Below, in pieces: positions 13,257-21,798 of a stretch of 64,000 nucleotides of DNA. The position numbers and the translations under genes were made by a program. The notes beneath the pieces are model-generated. The model saw only the letters and a program-made list of their open reading frames with translations, was not told the origin of the DNA and did not search any database. Source of the DNA: Acidobacteriota bacterium (GTDB lineage: Bacteria > Acidobacteriota > Terriglobia > Acidiferrales > UBA7541); contig JABCZK010000007.1 of assembly GCA_013289695.1 (NCBI GenBank), positions 1-64,000 on the forward strand, given 5' to 3'. Positions within the stretch are counted from its first letter, which is position 1; the number at the start of each line of letters is the position of its first letter.

Positions 13257-14927
13257 ATGGCGAAACCAATTCTGCTAAGTGTTGACGACGACCCCGATGT
13301 GCTGCGCGCCATCGAGCGGGACTTGCGTACGAAATATGGGGCTGAATTCCGCGTGATCGGGAGTGATTCTCCGGAGGCCGCGCTCACGCTGTTGAAGCAA
13401 TTGAAACTGCGTAATGACAGTGTGGCATTGCTGCTTGCCGACCAACGAATGCCGCACATGGACGGCGTAGCCTTTCTGCAGGAAGCGATGCGCATGTTCC
13501 CGGACGCCAAGCGGGCGCTACTCACCGCCTATGCCGATACCAACGCGGCGATCGGCGCCATCAACGAAGCCAGCATCAATTACTTCTTCTTGAAGCCGTG
13601 GGATCCGCCGACCGAGCACCTCTACCCGCAATTGGATGATCTGTTTGACGATTGGCGGGCTTCGTACCGTCCGAAATTCGAAGGCATCCGCGTGCTCGGG
13701 ACACGTTGGTCACCAAAGTCGTATGAGCTGCGGGATTTCCTGGCGCGCAATCGCGTACCTTATCAGTGGATCGATGTTGAACTCTCGGCGAGCGATCCGG
13801 AAACGAAGCGTCTCTTGGACGTCTTGGGCCCGGAAGTCGCCAGTCTCCCGGTGGTACTTTTCCCCGACGGCTCGAAGCTTTTGGACAGCGTTCCATCACA
13901 AGTTGCGCAAAAGGTCGGATTACAAACTCGCGCGCAAACGAATTTTTATGATTTGGCAATCGTCGGTGGAGGGCCGGCGGGTCTGGCCGCGGCCGTGTAC
14001 GGCGCATCCGAAGGACTGCACACGGTGATGATCGAGCGCGAAGCTCCCGGCGGGCAGGCTGGAATGAGCTCGCGCATCGAAAATTATCTGGGATTTCCGA
14101 TGGGGCTTAGTGGTGGGGATCTTGCCCGCCGCGCCGTGGTGCAAGCGCAGCGGTTTGGCGTGGAAATTCTGGCGCCGCAGGAAGCACTTGGCGTACGCGT
14201 CGAAGGACCGTATCGCATGATTAAAATGGCGGATGGCAACGAGATTTCCTGCCACGCGCTGATGATTGCCACCGGCGTGCAGTGGCGGCGTCTGGAAGCC
14301 CCCGGGATCGACCGGCTGCAGGGCGCGGGCGTGTACTACGGCGGCGGCTCAACGGAAGCGATGTCCTGCAAGGGTGAAATTGTTTACGTAATCGGCGGCG
14401 CGAATTCAGCGGGGCAAGCAGCGATGAACTTCGCGAAGTATGCGGAGCGCGTTGTGATCGTCGTGCGCGGCAAATCACTTTCAAGCACGATGTCGCAGTA
14501 CCTGATCGACCAAATCAAGGAGACTCGCAACGTGCAGTTATGGGCGAACGCCAGCGTCTCCGAAGTGCACGGCGAATCGCATCTTGAGGAGATTTCGTTT
14601 CTTTGTTCGGACACGAATAAGATCGAGCGCGTTCCGGCGAGCGCGATGTTTATTTTTATCGGCGCGCAGCCGGGAACGGACTGGCTGGCCGATCTGGTCG
14701 AACGTGACGAACACGGATTTATTTTGACGGGTCCCGACCTGATTCGAGATGGGGATCGCCCCAAGGGCTGGAGCCTCGACAGAGATCCCTACTTGCTGGA
14801 GACGAATGTTCCAGGTCTTTTCGCCGTGGGTGATGTGCGCCACGGCTCGGTGAAAAGAGTGGCTTCGGGAGTCGGCGAAGGATCGGTTGCCGTGCAATTC
14901 ATCCATCAATATCTGAGCAAGGTCTAA
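13257..14927 (+). CDS. Response regulator-glutaredoxin-like-thioredoxin reductase-like fusion
   Basis: The 556 residues hold three domains. Residues 1-125 are a receiver domain with D10-D12, phosphoacceptor D62 in LLLADQRMPHMDG and K113 in FLKPW. Residues 143-215 resemble a glutaredoxin fold, but the CxxC site is WSPK. Residues 230-555 are a flavoprotein with a FAD motif IVGGGPAGLAAA, an NADPH motif VIGGANSAGQAA and a C-terminal GLFAVGDVRHGSVKRVASGV. The redox CxxC of thioredoxin reductase is absent between the two Rossmann parts. It may act as a phosphorylation-controlled NAD(P)H oxidase or redox sensor rather than reducing thioredoxin. The stop overlaps the kinase start by 1 nt. ATG 13257 is preferred over an in-frame TTG at 13239. 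Confidence 0.85.
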   Translation: MAKPILLSVDDDPDVLRAIERDLRTKYGAEFRVIGSDSPEAALTLLKQLKLRNDSVALLLADQRMPHMDGVAFLQEAMRMFPDAKRALLTAYADTNAAIGAINEASINYFFLKPWDPPTEHLYPQLDDLFDDWRASYRPKFEGIRVLGTRWSPKSYELRDFLARNRVPYQWIDVELSASDPETKRLLDVLGPEVASLPVVLFPDGSKLLDSVPSQVAQKVGLQTRAQTNFYDLAIVGGGPAGLAAAVYGASEGLHTVMIEREAPGGQAGMSSRIENYLGFPMGLSGGDLARRAVVQAQRFGVEILAPQEALGVRVEGPYRMIKMADGNEISCHALMIATGVQWRRLEAPGIDRLQGAGVYYGGGSTEAMSCKGEIVYVIGGANSAGQAAMNFAKYAERVVIVVRGKSLSSTMSQYLIDQIKETRNVQLWANASVSEVHGESHLEEISFLCSDTNKIERVPASAMFIFIGAQPGTDWLADLVERDEHGFILTGPDLIRDGDRPKGWSLDRDPYLLETNVPGLFAVGDVRHGSVKRVASGVGEGSVAVQFIHQYLSKV

Positions 14928-16312
14928 TGGTTGAAAAATCCGAATTGCTAAAGGTGCCGGCGTTTGCGGATTTACCCGACGATCAAATCACCTGGTTCCT
15001 CAGCCAGGTGAAGGAAATAAATATCAAAGCAGGCGATATGGTTTTCCGGCAGGACGATCCCGCGGACGCGATGTTTGTATTTCTTGAGGGGCAGTTTCAA
15101 GTGCGCGGCGAGTTGGGCGGCGAAACCGTTGTAATTCCGATCAACCCGGGGGACGTGACTGGCGTGCTGCCTTTTTCGAGAATGAAGCAGTTTACGGTGG
15201 GCGGAAAAGCAATCACCGATTGTAGAGTATTGCGATTTCCGGCAGCGCAGTTTCCCGAGCTTGTTCAGAAAATGCCTGAATTGACCCAGCGGCTCGTTGG
15301 TCTGATGTCCGATCGCATCCGCGAAACTACGCGGCGAGAGCAACAGCGCGACCGGCTGGCTTCTTTGGGAAAGCTTTCCGCCGGGCTCGCGCACGAACTC
15401 AACAATCCAGCTTCCGCCGCGAAGCGCGCGGCGAGTCAGTTGCGCGACGTCCTGAAGAAGATTCGCGATGCGAGCCACGAACTGGGCAGCCGCGACCTGA
15501 CGTCGGCGCAGAAGGCAGAAATTGAGAAGCTGGAGACCGCGTTCGTGCAAAGCGACGCCGTTCCGCCGGATCCGCTGGCCATGAGCGATCTCGAAGAGCA
15601 GATCGATTCTTTGCTGCGCAGTCACGGCCAGAACGATTTGTGGCAAATGGCGGCGGACCTGGCGCGCAGAAACGTCAAGCCGGAGGCGCTGGAATCATTG
15701 TTCGCTATTTTGGATGCGGACACCGCGCGAGCTGCTCTGGTGCGGATTGCGGCTTCGGTGGAAGTCGCGACTCTGCTGAATGAAATCGAGAGCGGCACGT
15801 CGCGCATCTCCGACCTGGTTCGTGCAATTAAAGAATACACATACATGGACCAGACGCCGCTGCAGAACGTGGACATCGTGAAAAGTCTGGAAACCACTCT
15901 TACCATCTTGAATCACAAGCTCAAGCACGGAGTAGTGGTGGAGCGCGATTACCAGAAAATTCCGCTGCTCGTCAATTCGTTTGGCAGTGAGCTGAATCAG
16001 GTTTGGACGAACATCATTGATAACGCGATTGATGCCATGGGCGGCGAGGGCAAGCTGCAAGTAAGAACGTTTCGCGACGACAATTGCGTGGTCGTGGAGA
16101 TTACCGATAATGGTTCGGGAATTTCGCCCGAAGTGAAGGCGCACATGTTCGATCCTTTCTTCACTACCAAGGGAGTGGGGCAAGGGACTGGGCTGGGCCT
16201 GGACACGGTGCAGAGAATTGTGAAAAAGCACCAGGGTAATATTCAGGTCAGCTCGAAGCCCGGCGAGACGCGCTTTCAGGTTTGGCTTCCGTTGGCAGCA
16301 GCTGCGGCTTAG
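14927..16312 (+). CDS. cNMP-binding sensor histidine kinase
   Basis: This 461-aa protein begins with a cyclic-nucleotide-binding/Crp-like domain (residues about 10-130, including DMVFRQDDPADAMFVFLEG). A HisKA segment follows with phospho-acceptor H156 in AGLAHELNNPAS. A long helical linker leads to the HATPase domain: N box ELNQVWTNIIDNAIDAM, G1 ITDNGSGIS and G2 GQGTGLGLDTV. No membrane segment is seen, so it is cytoplasmic. It overlaps the preceding gene (TAATG) and is the obvious kinase for that response-regulator flavoprotein. The effector of the cNMP domain is unknown; the usual phosphate-binding RxA arrangement is not clear, so it may not bind cAMP. Confidence 0.85.
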   Translation: MVEKSELLKVPAFADLPDDQITWFLSQVKEINIKAGDMVFRQDDPADAMFVFLEGQFQVRGELGGETVVIPINPGDVTGVLPFSRMKQFTVGGKAITDCRVLRFPAAQFPELVQKMPELTQRLVGLMSDRIRETTRREQQRDRLASLGKLSAGLAHELNNPASAAKRAASQLRDVLKKIRDASHELGSRDLTSAQKAEIEKLETAFVQSDAVPPDPLAMSDLEEQIDSLLRSHGQNDLWQMAADLARRNVKPEALESLFAILDADTARAALVRIAASVEVATLLNEIESGTSRISDLVRAIKEYTYMDQTPLQNVDIVKSLETTLTILNHKLKHGVVVERDYQKIPLLVNSFGSELNQVWTNIIDNAIDAMGGEGKLQVRTFRDDNCVVVEITDNGSGISPEVKAHMFDPFFTTKGVGQGTGLGLDTVQRIVKKHQGNIQVSSKPGETRFQVWLPLAAAAA

Positions 16313-16317
16313 CAGCG

Positions 16318-17643
16318 CTAATCGATTCCGAGACGGTGCTGCATTTCCTCGAGCGTGAATCCCTTGGTCTCCGGGTAGAAGAACATGACGATGAAAAATT
16401 GCAGGACCATCATCGCCGCAAAAAATACGAAGGGGTAAGCGCCAGAGGCTTTCGCGACGACGGGAAACAGCGCGGAAATGATGGCGTTCATGATCCAGTG
16501 CGAAGAGCTCCCCAAGCCCTGACCCTTGGACCGCACAGTATTTGGAAAGATCTCGCCGATGTAAACCCAGATGACCGCGCCAAGCGGAGCGAAAAAGAAG
16601 ATGTAACCCACCAAGATCCACACGAGCCAGTCTTGATTGCGTTGCGTGAAAAAGATCATGGCCACGCCTGACAGGCAAAGAGCCGTTCCAGCCGAGCCGA
16701 TCAGCAGTAGTGTTTTCCTGCCGAGTTTGTCAATCAAGCTCATGGCCAGCAGCGTGGCGCACAGATTCATTGCCCCGATGGCGACGGCCTGCAAATCGCC
16801 GGACAATTTGCTGAATCCCGCCGCCATAAAAATGGAAGGCAAGTAGTAAAGGATTGCGTTGATTCCCGCCAGCTGGTTGAACACTCCGGTGGCGATCGCC
16901 ACGAAAATAGGATAACGAAATTTGCGCTGGAATAGCGGCTCGTCGCCCTGTGATTTCTCCAAGTGAATCGAGTCCACAATGTCCTTGAGCTCCTCTTCGT
17001 AGCTCGAGGTACGCAAAAGTGCCAGCACGTTGCGCGCTTCGTCAATGCGATGCTGCGTGGCTAGCCAGCGAGGGCTCTGCGGAATCCCGAACAGCATGAC
17101 GAGAAAGAGTAGAGCTGGCGCCGCGGCGACACCTAATTGCCAGCGCCATTCGAGCGCGCCCATTCCAAGCCTGGCAATGCAATAGTTCGAAAAATATGCC
17201 AGCAGAATTCCCAGAACCACGTTGATCTGAAACATTCCCACCAGGCGGCCGCGTAAGTCCGCGGGCGCCAGCTCCGCGATATACACCGGAGCCAGCACGG
17301 AAGAACCACCGATGCCCAGCCCTCCGATGAAACGGAAAATCACCAGCGCCGGCCAATTCCAGGCGAAGGCGCAGCCGAGGGAGGAAACGATGTACAACAC
17401 CGCCATCAGGCGAAGCGCGTTACGTCCCCCCAGGCGCTGACCAAGAACGCCCGCACTGAGCGCGCCGGCGACAGTTCCCCACAGCGCGATCGAAACCGTA
17501 ATTCCCAGTGACCAGTCAGAAAGATTGAAAACTTGCTGAAGGGAGTGCGTGGTGCCAGCGATGACGGCGGTGTCGAATCCAAAGAGCAATCCGCCGAGCG
17601 CTCCGACGATGCTGGCTTTGAGCAGATAGGATTTCAGTTTCAT
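16318..17643 (-). CDS. Sugar porter-family MFS transporter
   Basis: This 441-aa protein has 12 predicted membrane segments and sugar-porter signatures: FGFDTAVIAGT in TM1, FRFIGGLGIGGSSVLAPVYI after TM4 and GIPQSPRWLA before the central loop. Further motifs are INAILYY in TM7 and PETKGFTLEEMQ at the C-terminus. It should import hexose by proton symport across the inner membrane. It is the last gene of a minus-strand sugar operon (LacI, FucP-type, ROK, this), 66 nt after the kinase. It converges with the histidine kinase gene across only 5 bp, with no terminator hairpin visible. Confidence 0.9.
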   Translation of the reverse strand: MKLKSYLLKASIVGALGGLLFGFDTAVIAGTTHSLQQVFNLSDWSLGITVSIALWGTVAGALSAGVLGQRLGGRNALRLMAVLYIVSSLGCAFAWNWPALVIFRFIGGLGIGGSSVLAPVYIAELAPADLRGRLVGMFQINVVLGILLAYFSNYCIARLGMGALEWRWQLGVAAAPALLFLVMLFGIPQSPRWLATQHRIDEARNVLALLRTSSYEEELKDIVDSIHLEKSQGDEPLFQRKFRYPIFVAIATGVFNQLAGINAILYYLPSIFMAAGFSKLSGDLQAVAIGAMNLCATLLAMSLIDKLGRKTLLLIGSAGTALCLSGVAMIFFTQRNQDWLVWILVGYIFFFAPLGAVIWVYIGEIFPNTVRSKGQGLGSSSHWIMNAIISALFPVVAKASGAYPFVFFAAMMVLQFFIVMFFYPETKGFTLEEMQHRLGID

Positions 17644-17709
17644 GCAGTTTCCTGGCCGCAGCTCGGCAGCACGCTGCCCCGCTGTGTGGCAACGATCGGA
17701 ATGCCCGGC

Positions 17710-18729
17710 CTACGCGCCATTTTGCGACACCGTGAACGGCAGTATGCACGCACCGAGCAGTCCTGCCTCGGGGCCAAGCTCCGTGAGCGTGACGTATGTT
17801 TTCGCCTTGGTCCCGCGTGAGGCATCGGACTTGTCGGGGTCCGTCATGCGGAATACGTAGCTGCGATAGCGCAATTCCTCGAAGAGTGCCGGAGAAAATA
17901 AATTCCAGGAACTCGATAAACCGCCGCCCACCACATAGAGCGGAAGGTTCAGCGTGTTGACGAGCGCCGCAAGGCCCCGGCCCAGCGCAAGTCCGACCTC
18001 GTTGAAAATTGTTTGCGCATCGCGATCGCCTGCGGTGGCGAGCCCGGCAACATCGCGAGGCGTGAATTCCGGATTGCTCTTTTCCAGCGCTGCCAACGCC
18101 GGTGATTTTCCAGCGGCGATCATTTCCTTGGCTCGGCGGCGCACTCCGGTGGCTGACGCCAACGGCTCCAGGCAGCCGCGAGCGCCGCACCCGCACGCTG
18201 CGCCATCCGGCCATATATTAATGTGGCCGACTTCGCCTGCCATTCCATTCAATCCGTCCCAGATTTTGCCGTGGAAGATGATTCCGCCGCCGACTCCTGT
18301 GCCCAGCGTCAAAAAACACAAGGAATCAATTCCGAGCGTTTTTCCCTTGCCTGCTACACATTCTGCCAGGGCTGCGACGTTGGCGTCGTTTTCCACGACG
18401 ACGGGGGTGCCCACACTTTGCTCTACAGCGGCGCGCAATTCCAACCCGTCGAAGCCGGGAAGATTGGGCAGGTTTCGCAGACGGCCTTCGGGCAATTCGA
18501 TCGGTCCCGGCGAGCCGATGGCGATGCCTTTCAGCGAGAGTTTCGGAGAGTAACGATCGAGGAGCTTACGAATTCCCGCGCACATATCGGCGACCACGGC
18601 ATCCCGGCCGGCCTTCAGCCGCGTGGGCATTTGAATCGTGTCCAGAAATCCAGCTGCGGGAGTGTAGGCTGCCAGCCGCAGATTCGTGCCTCCGAAATCA
18701 ATTCCGATCGAGAACGAATCCGAGGTCAT
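17710..18729 (-). CDS. ROK-family sugar kinase (glucokinase-like)
   Basis: This 339-aa protein has the N-terminal phosphate loop IGIDFGGTNLRLAAY and a central VENDANVAALAE with the catalytic Asp. The ROK signature is LTLGTGVGGGIIFHGK, and the zinc site is CGCGARGCLE preceded by AGEVGHINI. It phosphorylates glucose or a related hexose at C6 with ATP. ATG 18729 starts immediately before the fold; an upstream in-frame ATG at 18840 would add 37 non-conserved residues. It sits between two sugar transporters and so traps the imported sugar. Confidence 0.9.
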   Translation of the reverse strand: MTSDSFSIGIDFGGTNLRLAAYTPAAGFLDTIQMPTRLKAGRDAVVADMCAGIRKLLDRYSPKLSLKGIAIGSPGPIELPEGRLRNLPNLPGFDGLELRAAVEQSVGTPVVVENDANVAALAECVAGKGKTLGIDSLCFLTLGTGVGGGIIFHGKIWDGLNGMAGEVGHINIWPDGAACGCGARGCLEPLASATGVRRRAKEMIAAGKSPALAALEKSNPEFTPRDVAGLATAGDRDAQTIFNEVGLALGRGLAALVNTLNLPLYVVGGGLSSSWNLFSPALFEELRYRSYVFRMTDPDKSDASRGTKAKTYVTLTELGPEAGLLGACILPFTVSQNGA

Positions 18730-18924
18730 GTCCGTGTAAGCTGCTCCGTTCGTCGCGAACTGCTGTAGGTCTAGGCACGCCGCGTGGTGCGGCGCGCGCC
18801 AGCGCGATCCGATTGCTGCGCGACGGCAAGCAATGTACACGAATTGCGAAGCGAGCGAATAGCAATTCCGGTGGAATGGCGTCGCGGGCGAACAGCGCCT
18901 TCGATTCGCGCGGTCCGGATGCGA

Positions 18925-20220
18925 TCAAGAATGCGCAGGCGCTTTGCTGTGCGGCTTATTACTTTTGAATGCGAAGGACGCGATGTACAAATAGCACAGC
19001 GCGGGCAAGATGAACGCGTGATGGATGCCGATGTGGTCCGCGAGCACGCCCTGAAGCTCCGGAATGATTGCGCCGCCTACGATGGCGCAGACCAGCAAAG
19101 CGGAGCCCTTGCCGGTCAGCGGCCCCAGGCCTTCGATGGAGAGAGTGAAAATGCTGGGAAACATCGTGGAGTTGAAGAAGCCAACTAACAAGATGCTCCC
19201 CATGGCCAGATGCCCGAAACTCAGCATCGTGATAGTGACTAACAGAAACGCCGTAAGGGCGGACAAGCCCAGCACTGTGCCGGTGCGCACTTTTTGCAGC
19301 ACGGCCGATCCGATGAACCGGCCAATCATGGCGCCACCCCAATAGAGGGACACGAATTTCGCGGCGAGCTGGATCGAAATGTTGCCTACGTTCGGCTGGC
19401 TTATGTAACTGACCAGCATGCTTCCAATTGCCACTTCCGCGCCCACATAGACGAAAATTCCAATCGCTCCCATCACTAGCTGCGGATATTTCCAAATGGA
19501 GTCGTGAACTTTTCCGTGCGGTTCAACGGCGGCGATGACCGGCAGTTTAAAGTTCGCAATGACCAGACCAAGCACAAAGAGCGTGATTGCCAAGCCGAGA
19601 TAGGGCAGCTTGACGGAAGACGCCTGCTGCAGGCGGTAGGCCTGGAGCTGATCGGTTGACATTCCACGAATCACTTCCATCGCCACGGGCGCTCCGCTCA
19701 GAATCAGCATGCTGCCAAACCACGGCGCCACCGTGGTGCCGAGGGAGTTGAAGGCTTGCGTCAAATTCAGGCGGCTTGAGGCCGTTCTCTCAGGTCCCAG
19801 GACGGCTACATACGGATTCGCGGAGACCTGCAACACCGTGATGCCTGCCGCAAGAATGATTAAAGCCGCCAGAAACAGCGGAAAGGAAGGCGCGCTCGCC
19901 GCCGGCACAAACAGCAGCGCGCCTACGCCCATCGTGAATAAGCCGCCAACCATCGCTTTCTTGTAACCAATCCACTCGATCAATTTCCCGGACGGCAATG
20001 CAAAGATGAAGTACGCGCCGAAAAAACTGAACTGGATAAGCATTGCTTTCGCGTACGTCAAATCGAAGATGGCCTTCAAGTGAGGAATCAAAATATCGTT
20101 GAGGCACGTGAGAAATCCCCACATGAAAAACAGCGTGGTGACCATCGCCATGGCCGCCCTATCTGTGGAAGCGGGCAGGGCTTCGGCGGCAGGGGAAACG
20201 TTCGCATTGGCTATGGGCAT
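18925..20220 (-). CDS. FucP-type sugar:H+ symporter
   Basis: This MFS protein of about 431 residues has the FucP/glucose-galactose family hallmarks: LFFMWGFLTCLNDILIPHLK in TM1, FGAYFIFALPSGKLIE in TM2, and an SANPYVAVLGP loop after TM4 with SRLNLTQAFNSLGT following. It imports fucose, glucose or galactose by proton symport. ATG 20220 follows a GGGAGAG ribosome-site candidate; ATG 20247 has none and adds 9 residues. Gene order LacI, transporter, kinase suggests one regulon. Confidence 0.88.
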   Translation of the reverse strand: MPIANANVSPAAEALPASTDRAAMAMVTTLFFMWGFLTCLNDILIPHLKAIFDLTYAKAMLIQFSFFGAYFIFALPSGKLIEWIGYKKAMVGGLFTMGVGALLFVPAASAPSFPLFLAALIILAAGITVLQVSANPYVAVLGPERTASSRLNLTQAFNSLGTTVAPWFGSMLILSGAPVAMEVIRGMSTDQLQAYRLQQASSVKLPYLGLAITLFVLGLVIANFKLPVIAAVEPHGKVHDSIWKYPQLVMGAIGIFVYVGAEVAIGSMLVSYISQPNVGNISIQLAAKFVSLYWGGAMIGRFIGSAVLQKVRTGTVLGLSALTAFLLVTITMLSFGHLAMGSILLVGFFNSTMFPSIFTLSIEGLGPLTGKGSALLVCAIVGGAIIPELQGVLADHIGIHHAFILPALCYLYIASFAFKSNKPHSKAPAHS

Positions 20221-20265
20221 TGAATCGGGGCTCTCCCGTGACTCCATTGGAATTGGCGACGCCGG

Positions 20266-21351
20266 CTACTGGGCGCTCTGCAATTCTGCACCGCGCGGCG
20301 ACAATTGCAAAGACGCTTTTGCCGTTGACTTGCGTATGACAAATTCAGGCTCAATCAATATTTCCGCGACGTACTCCTCGCTGTTCTTGATTTGGTTAAG
20401 CAATGATCGCGCGGCGATCTCGCCCATCTTCAGCAGAGGCTGCCGCACGGTCGTAAGCGGCGGGTTGCTGTACGGAGCCATTTTGATGTCGTCAAAGCCG
20501 ACGACGGAAACAGCGTTCGGGACATGCAGTCCGGCTTCCTGGAAAGCGCTGATCGCTCCCAAGGCGGAATTGTCGTTAAAAGCGAATAGCGCACTGAATG
20601 GCATTTTCTGGTTGCAGAGGAATGCCTTGGTCGCGGGATAGGCGACTTCCGGCGTGGACAAGTCGCCCTCCAGGTGAATGGTGAGCTCGGGCCGCACGGC
20701 GATACCGAGATCTTGCGCGACGTGCAGGATGGCTTTCCAGCGATCGGTGGAGTCCGAACTGTAGTGCGGCCCCTTCATGAAGGCAATTTCGCGATGGCCG
20801 AGTTCGCACAGATGTTGCAGCGCCAGCAGAGCCGCGCGGCGATGATCGAGAAGAATATTGGTTACGCCTTCCACCGGGCGGTGCCCTGCGATGGCAATCG
20901 TGGGCAACGACATGGATTCACCGAGCAAAGTGTCCACGGAAATCAGCCCCTCGACTCCTCGTTGCAGGAGAATGTGCGAATAGCTATCTAACAATTTCTT
21001 GTCGTTGTGATGCGCGACCGTCAGAAAGAAAAAGCTGTGCTGGCGGAGATAGCGTTCGATGCCGCTGATGATCATCGCGGCGTAAGCATCGCTCAGATCC
21101 CGAGTGATCACCCCGATGGTGTAAGTGCGCTGCACGCGCAGCGAACGCGCCAAGTAATTTGGGCGATAATTCAGTTCGCGCGCCGCGGCGAGAACGCGCT
21201 TCTTGGTGCGTTCTGGCACCGAGCGGGCCGCGGCGGAATTATTCAACACCGCTGAAACAGTGCCGGCTGTGAGTCCCACATGCTCGGCTACCGCCTTCAG
21301 AGTGACGACGCGAGTGTTTCGGCCGCCCTGATTCTTGCCACGGCTGTCCAT
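20266..21351 (-). CDS. LacI-family transcriptional regulator
   Basis: This 361-aa protein has an N-terminal helix-turn-helix (residues about 16-40, VTLKAVAEHVGLTAGTVSAV) and a hinge helix near RVLAAARELNYRPN. The periplasmic-binding-protein-like sensor domain contains IGVITRDLSDAYAA, ILLDHRRAALLA and VVGFDDIKMAPYSNPPLTTV. It is expected to repress the adjacent sugar genes until a sugar ligand binds. It heads the minus-strand operon and is divergent from the TonB-receptor gene across 447 bp, so it may control both. Confidence 0.9.
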   Translation of the reverse strand: MDSRGKNQGGRNTRVVTLKAVAEHVGLTAGTVSAVLNNSAAARSVPERTKKRVLAAARELNYRPNYLARSLRVQRTYTIGVITRDLSDAYAAMIISGIERYLRQHSFFFLTVAHHNDKKLLDSYSHILLQRGVEGLISVDTLLGESMSLPTIAIAGHRPVEGVTNILLDHRRAALLALQHLCELGHREIAFMKGPHYSSDSTDRWKAILHVAQDLGIAVRPELTIHLEGDLSTPEVAYPATKAFLCNQKMPFSALFAFNDNSALGAISAFQEAGLHVPNAVSVVGFDDIKMAPYSNPPLTTVRQPLLKMGEIAARSLLNQIKNSEEYVAEILIEPEFVIRKSTAKASLQLSPRGAELQSAQ

Positions 21352-21798
21352 GAAGCTGTCTCTTTAAATTTTTCCGGCAGAAAAAATAAACTGAGCTGTT
21401 CGCGCTCTCAATAGCCAGGAGCTTCGCGCAGGGACCAGGGCACGTCTGCCCTCGCAGCATAATACTGCGAAATGTAACGCGAGTCATGGCTGATTTGTGT
21501 GAATTGACGAAAAGTCTTTAGAAAATCGTTATTTTTAGCTTGACAAGAATAGGGCAGTTGAAGCTAAATGCTGCGCAGCTGGGTGGTATCGAAAAAATCG
21601 ATGGGTTGTATCTAACGAGCTTTTTGTTTCGGGTGGCTCTAGCGGTTGTAAGGGTGTGTTTTGGTGTGCTCAACTCGGTTGTCCATCGTGGGGCGATCTC
21701 TAGCGTGATTTCCCGTTCGAGTACTTAGCGGTGTGACTAACTTCGTGGCGTGGGCCGGGTGGGCCTAATGCGCTTCTCTTGGGGGAGGAGATAGTCCT
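21352..21798. other. Divergent control region between lacI-type gene and TonB receptor
   Basis: The stretch contains no gene. An AT-rich block carries AAAATCGTTATTTT (21522-21535), an imperfect dyad about a central CG of the kind LacI-family proteins bind. A TTGACA at 21540-21545 could be a -35 box for the receptor gene, although no -10 box stands at ideal spacing. The receptor start at 21799 has a clear GGGAGGAG ribosome site. Confidence 0.4.
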
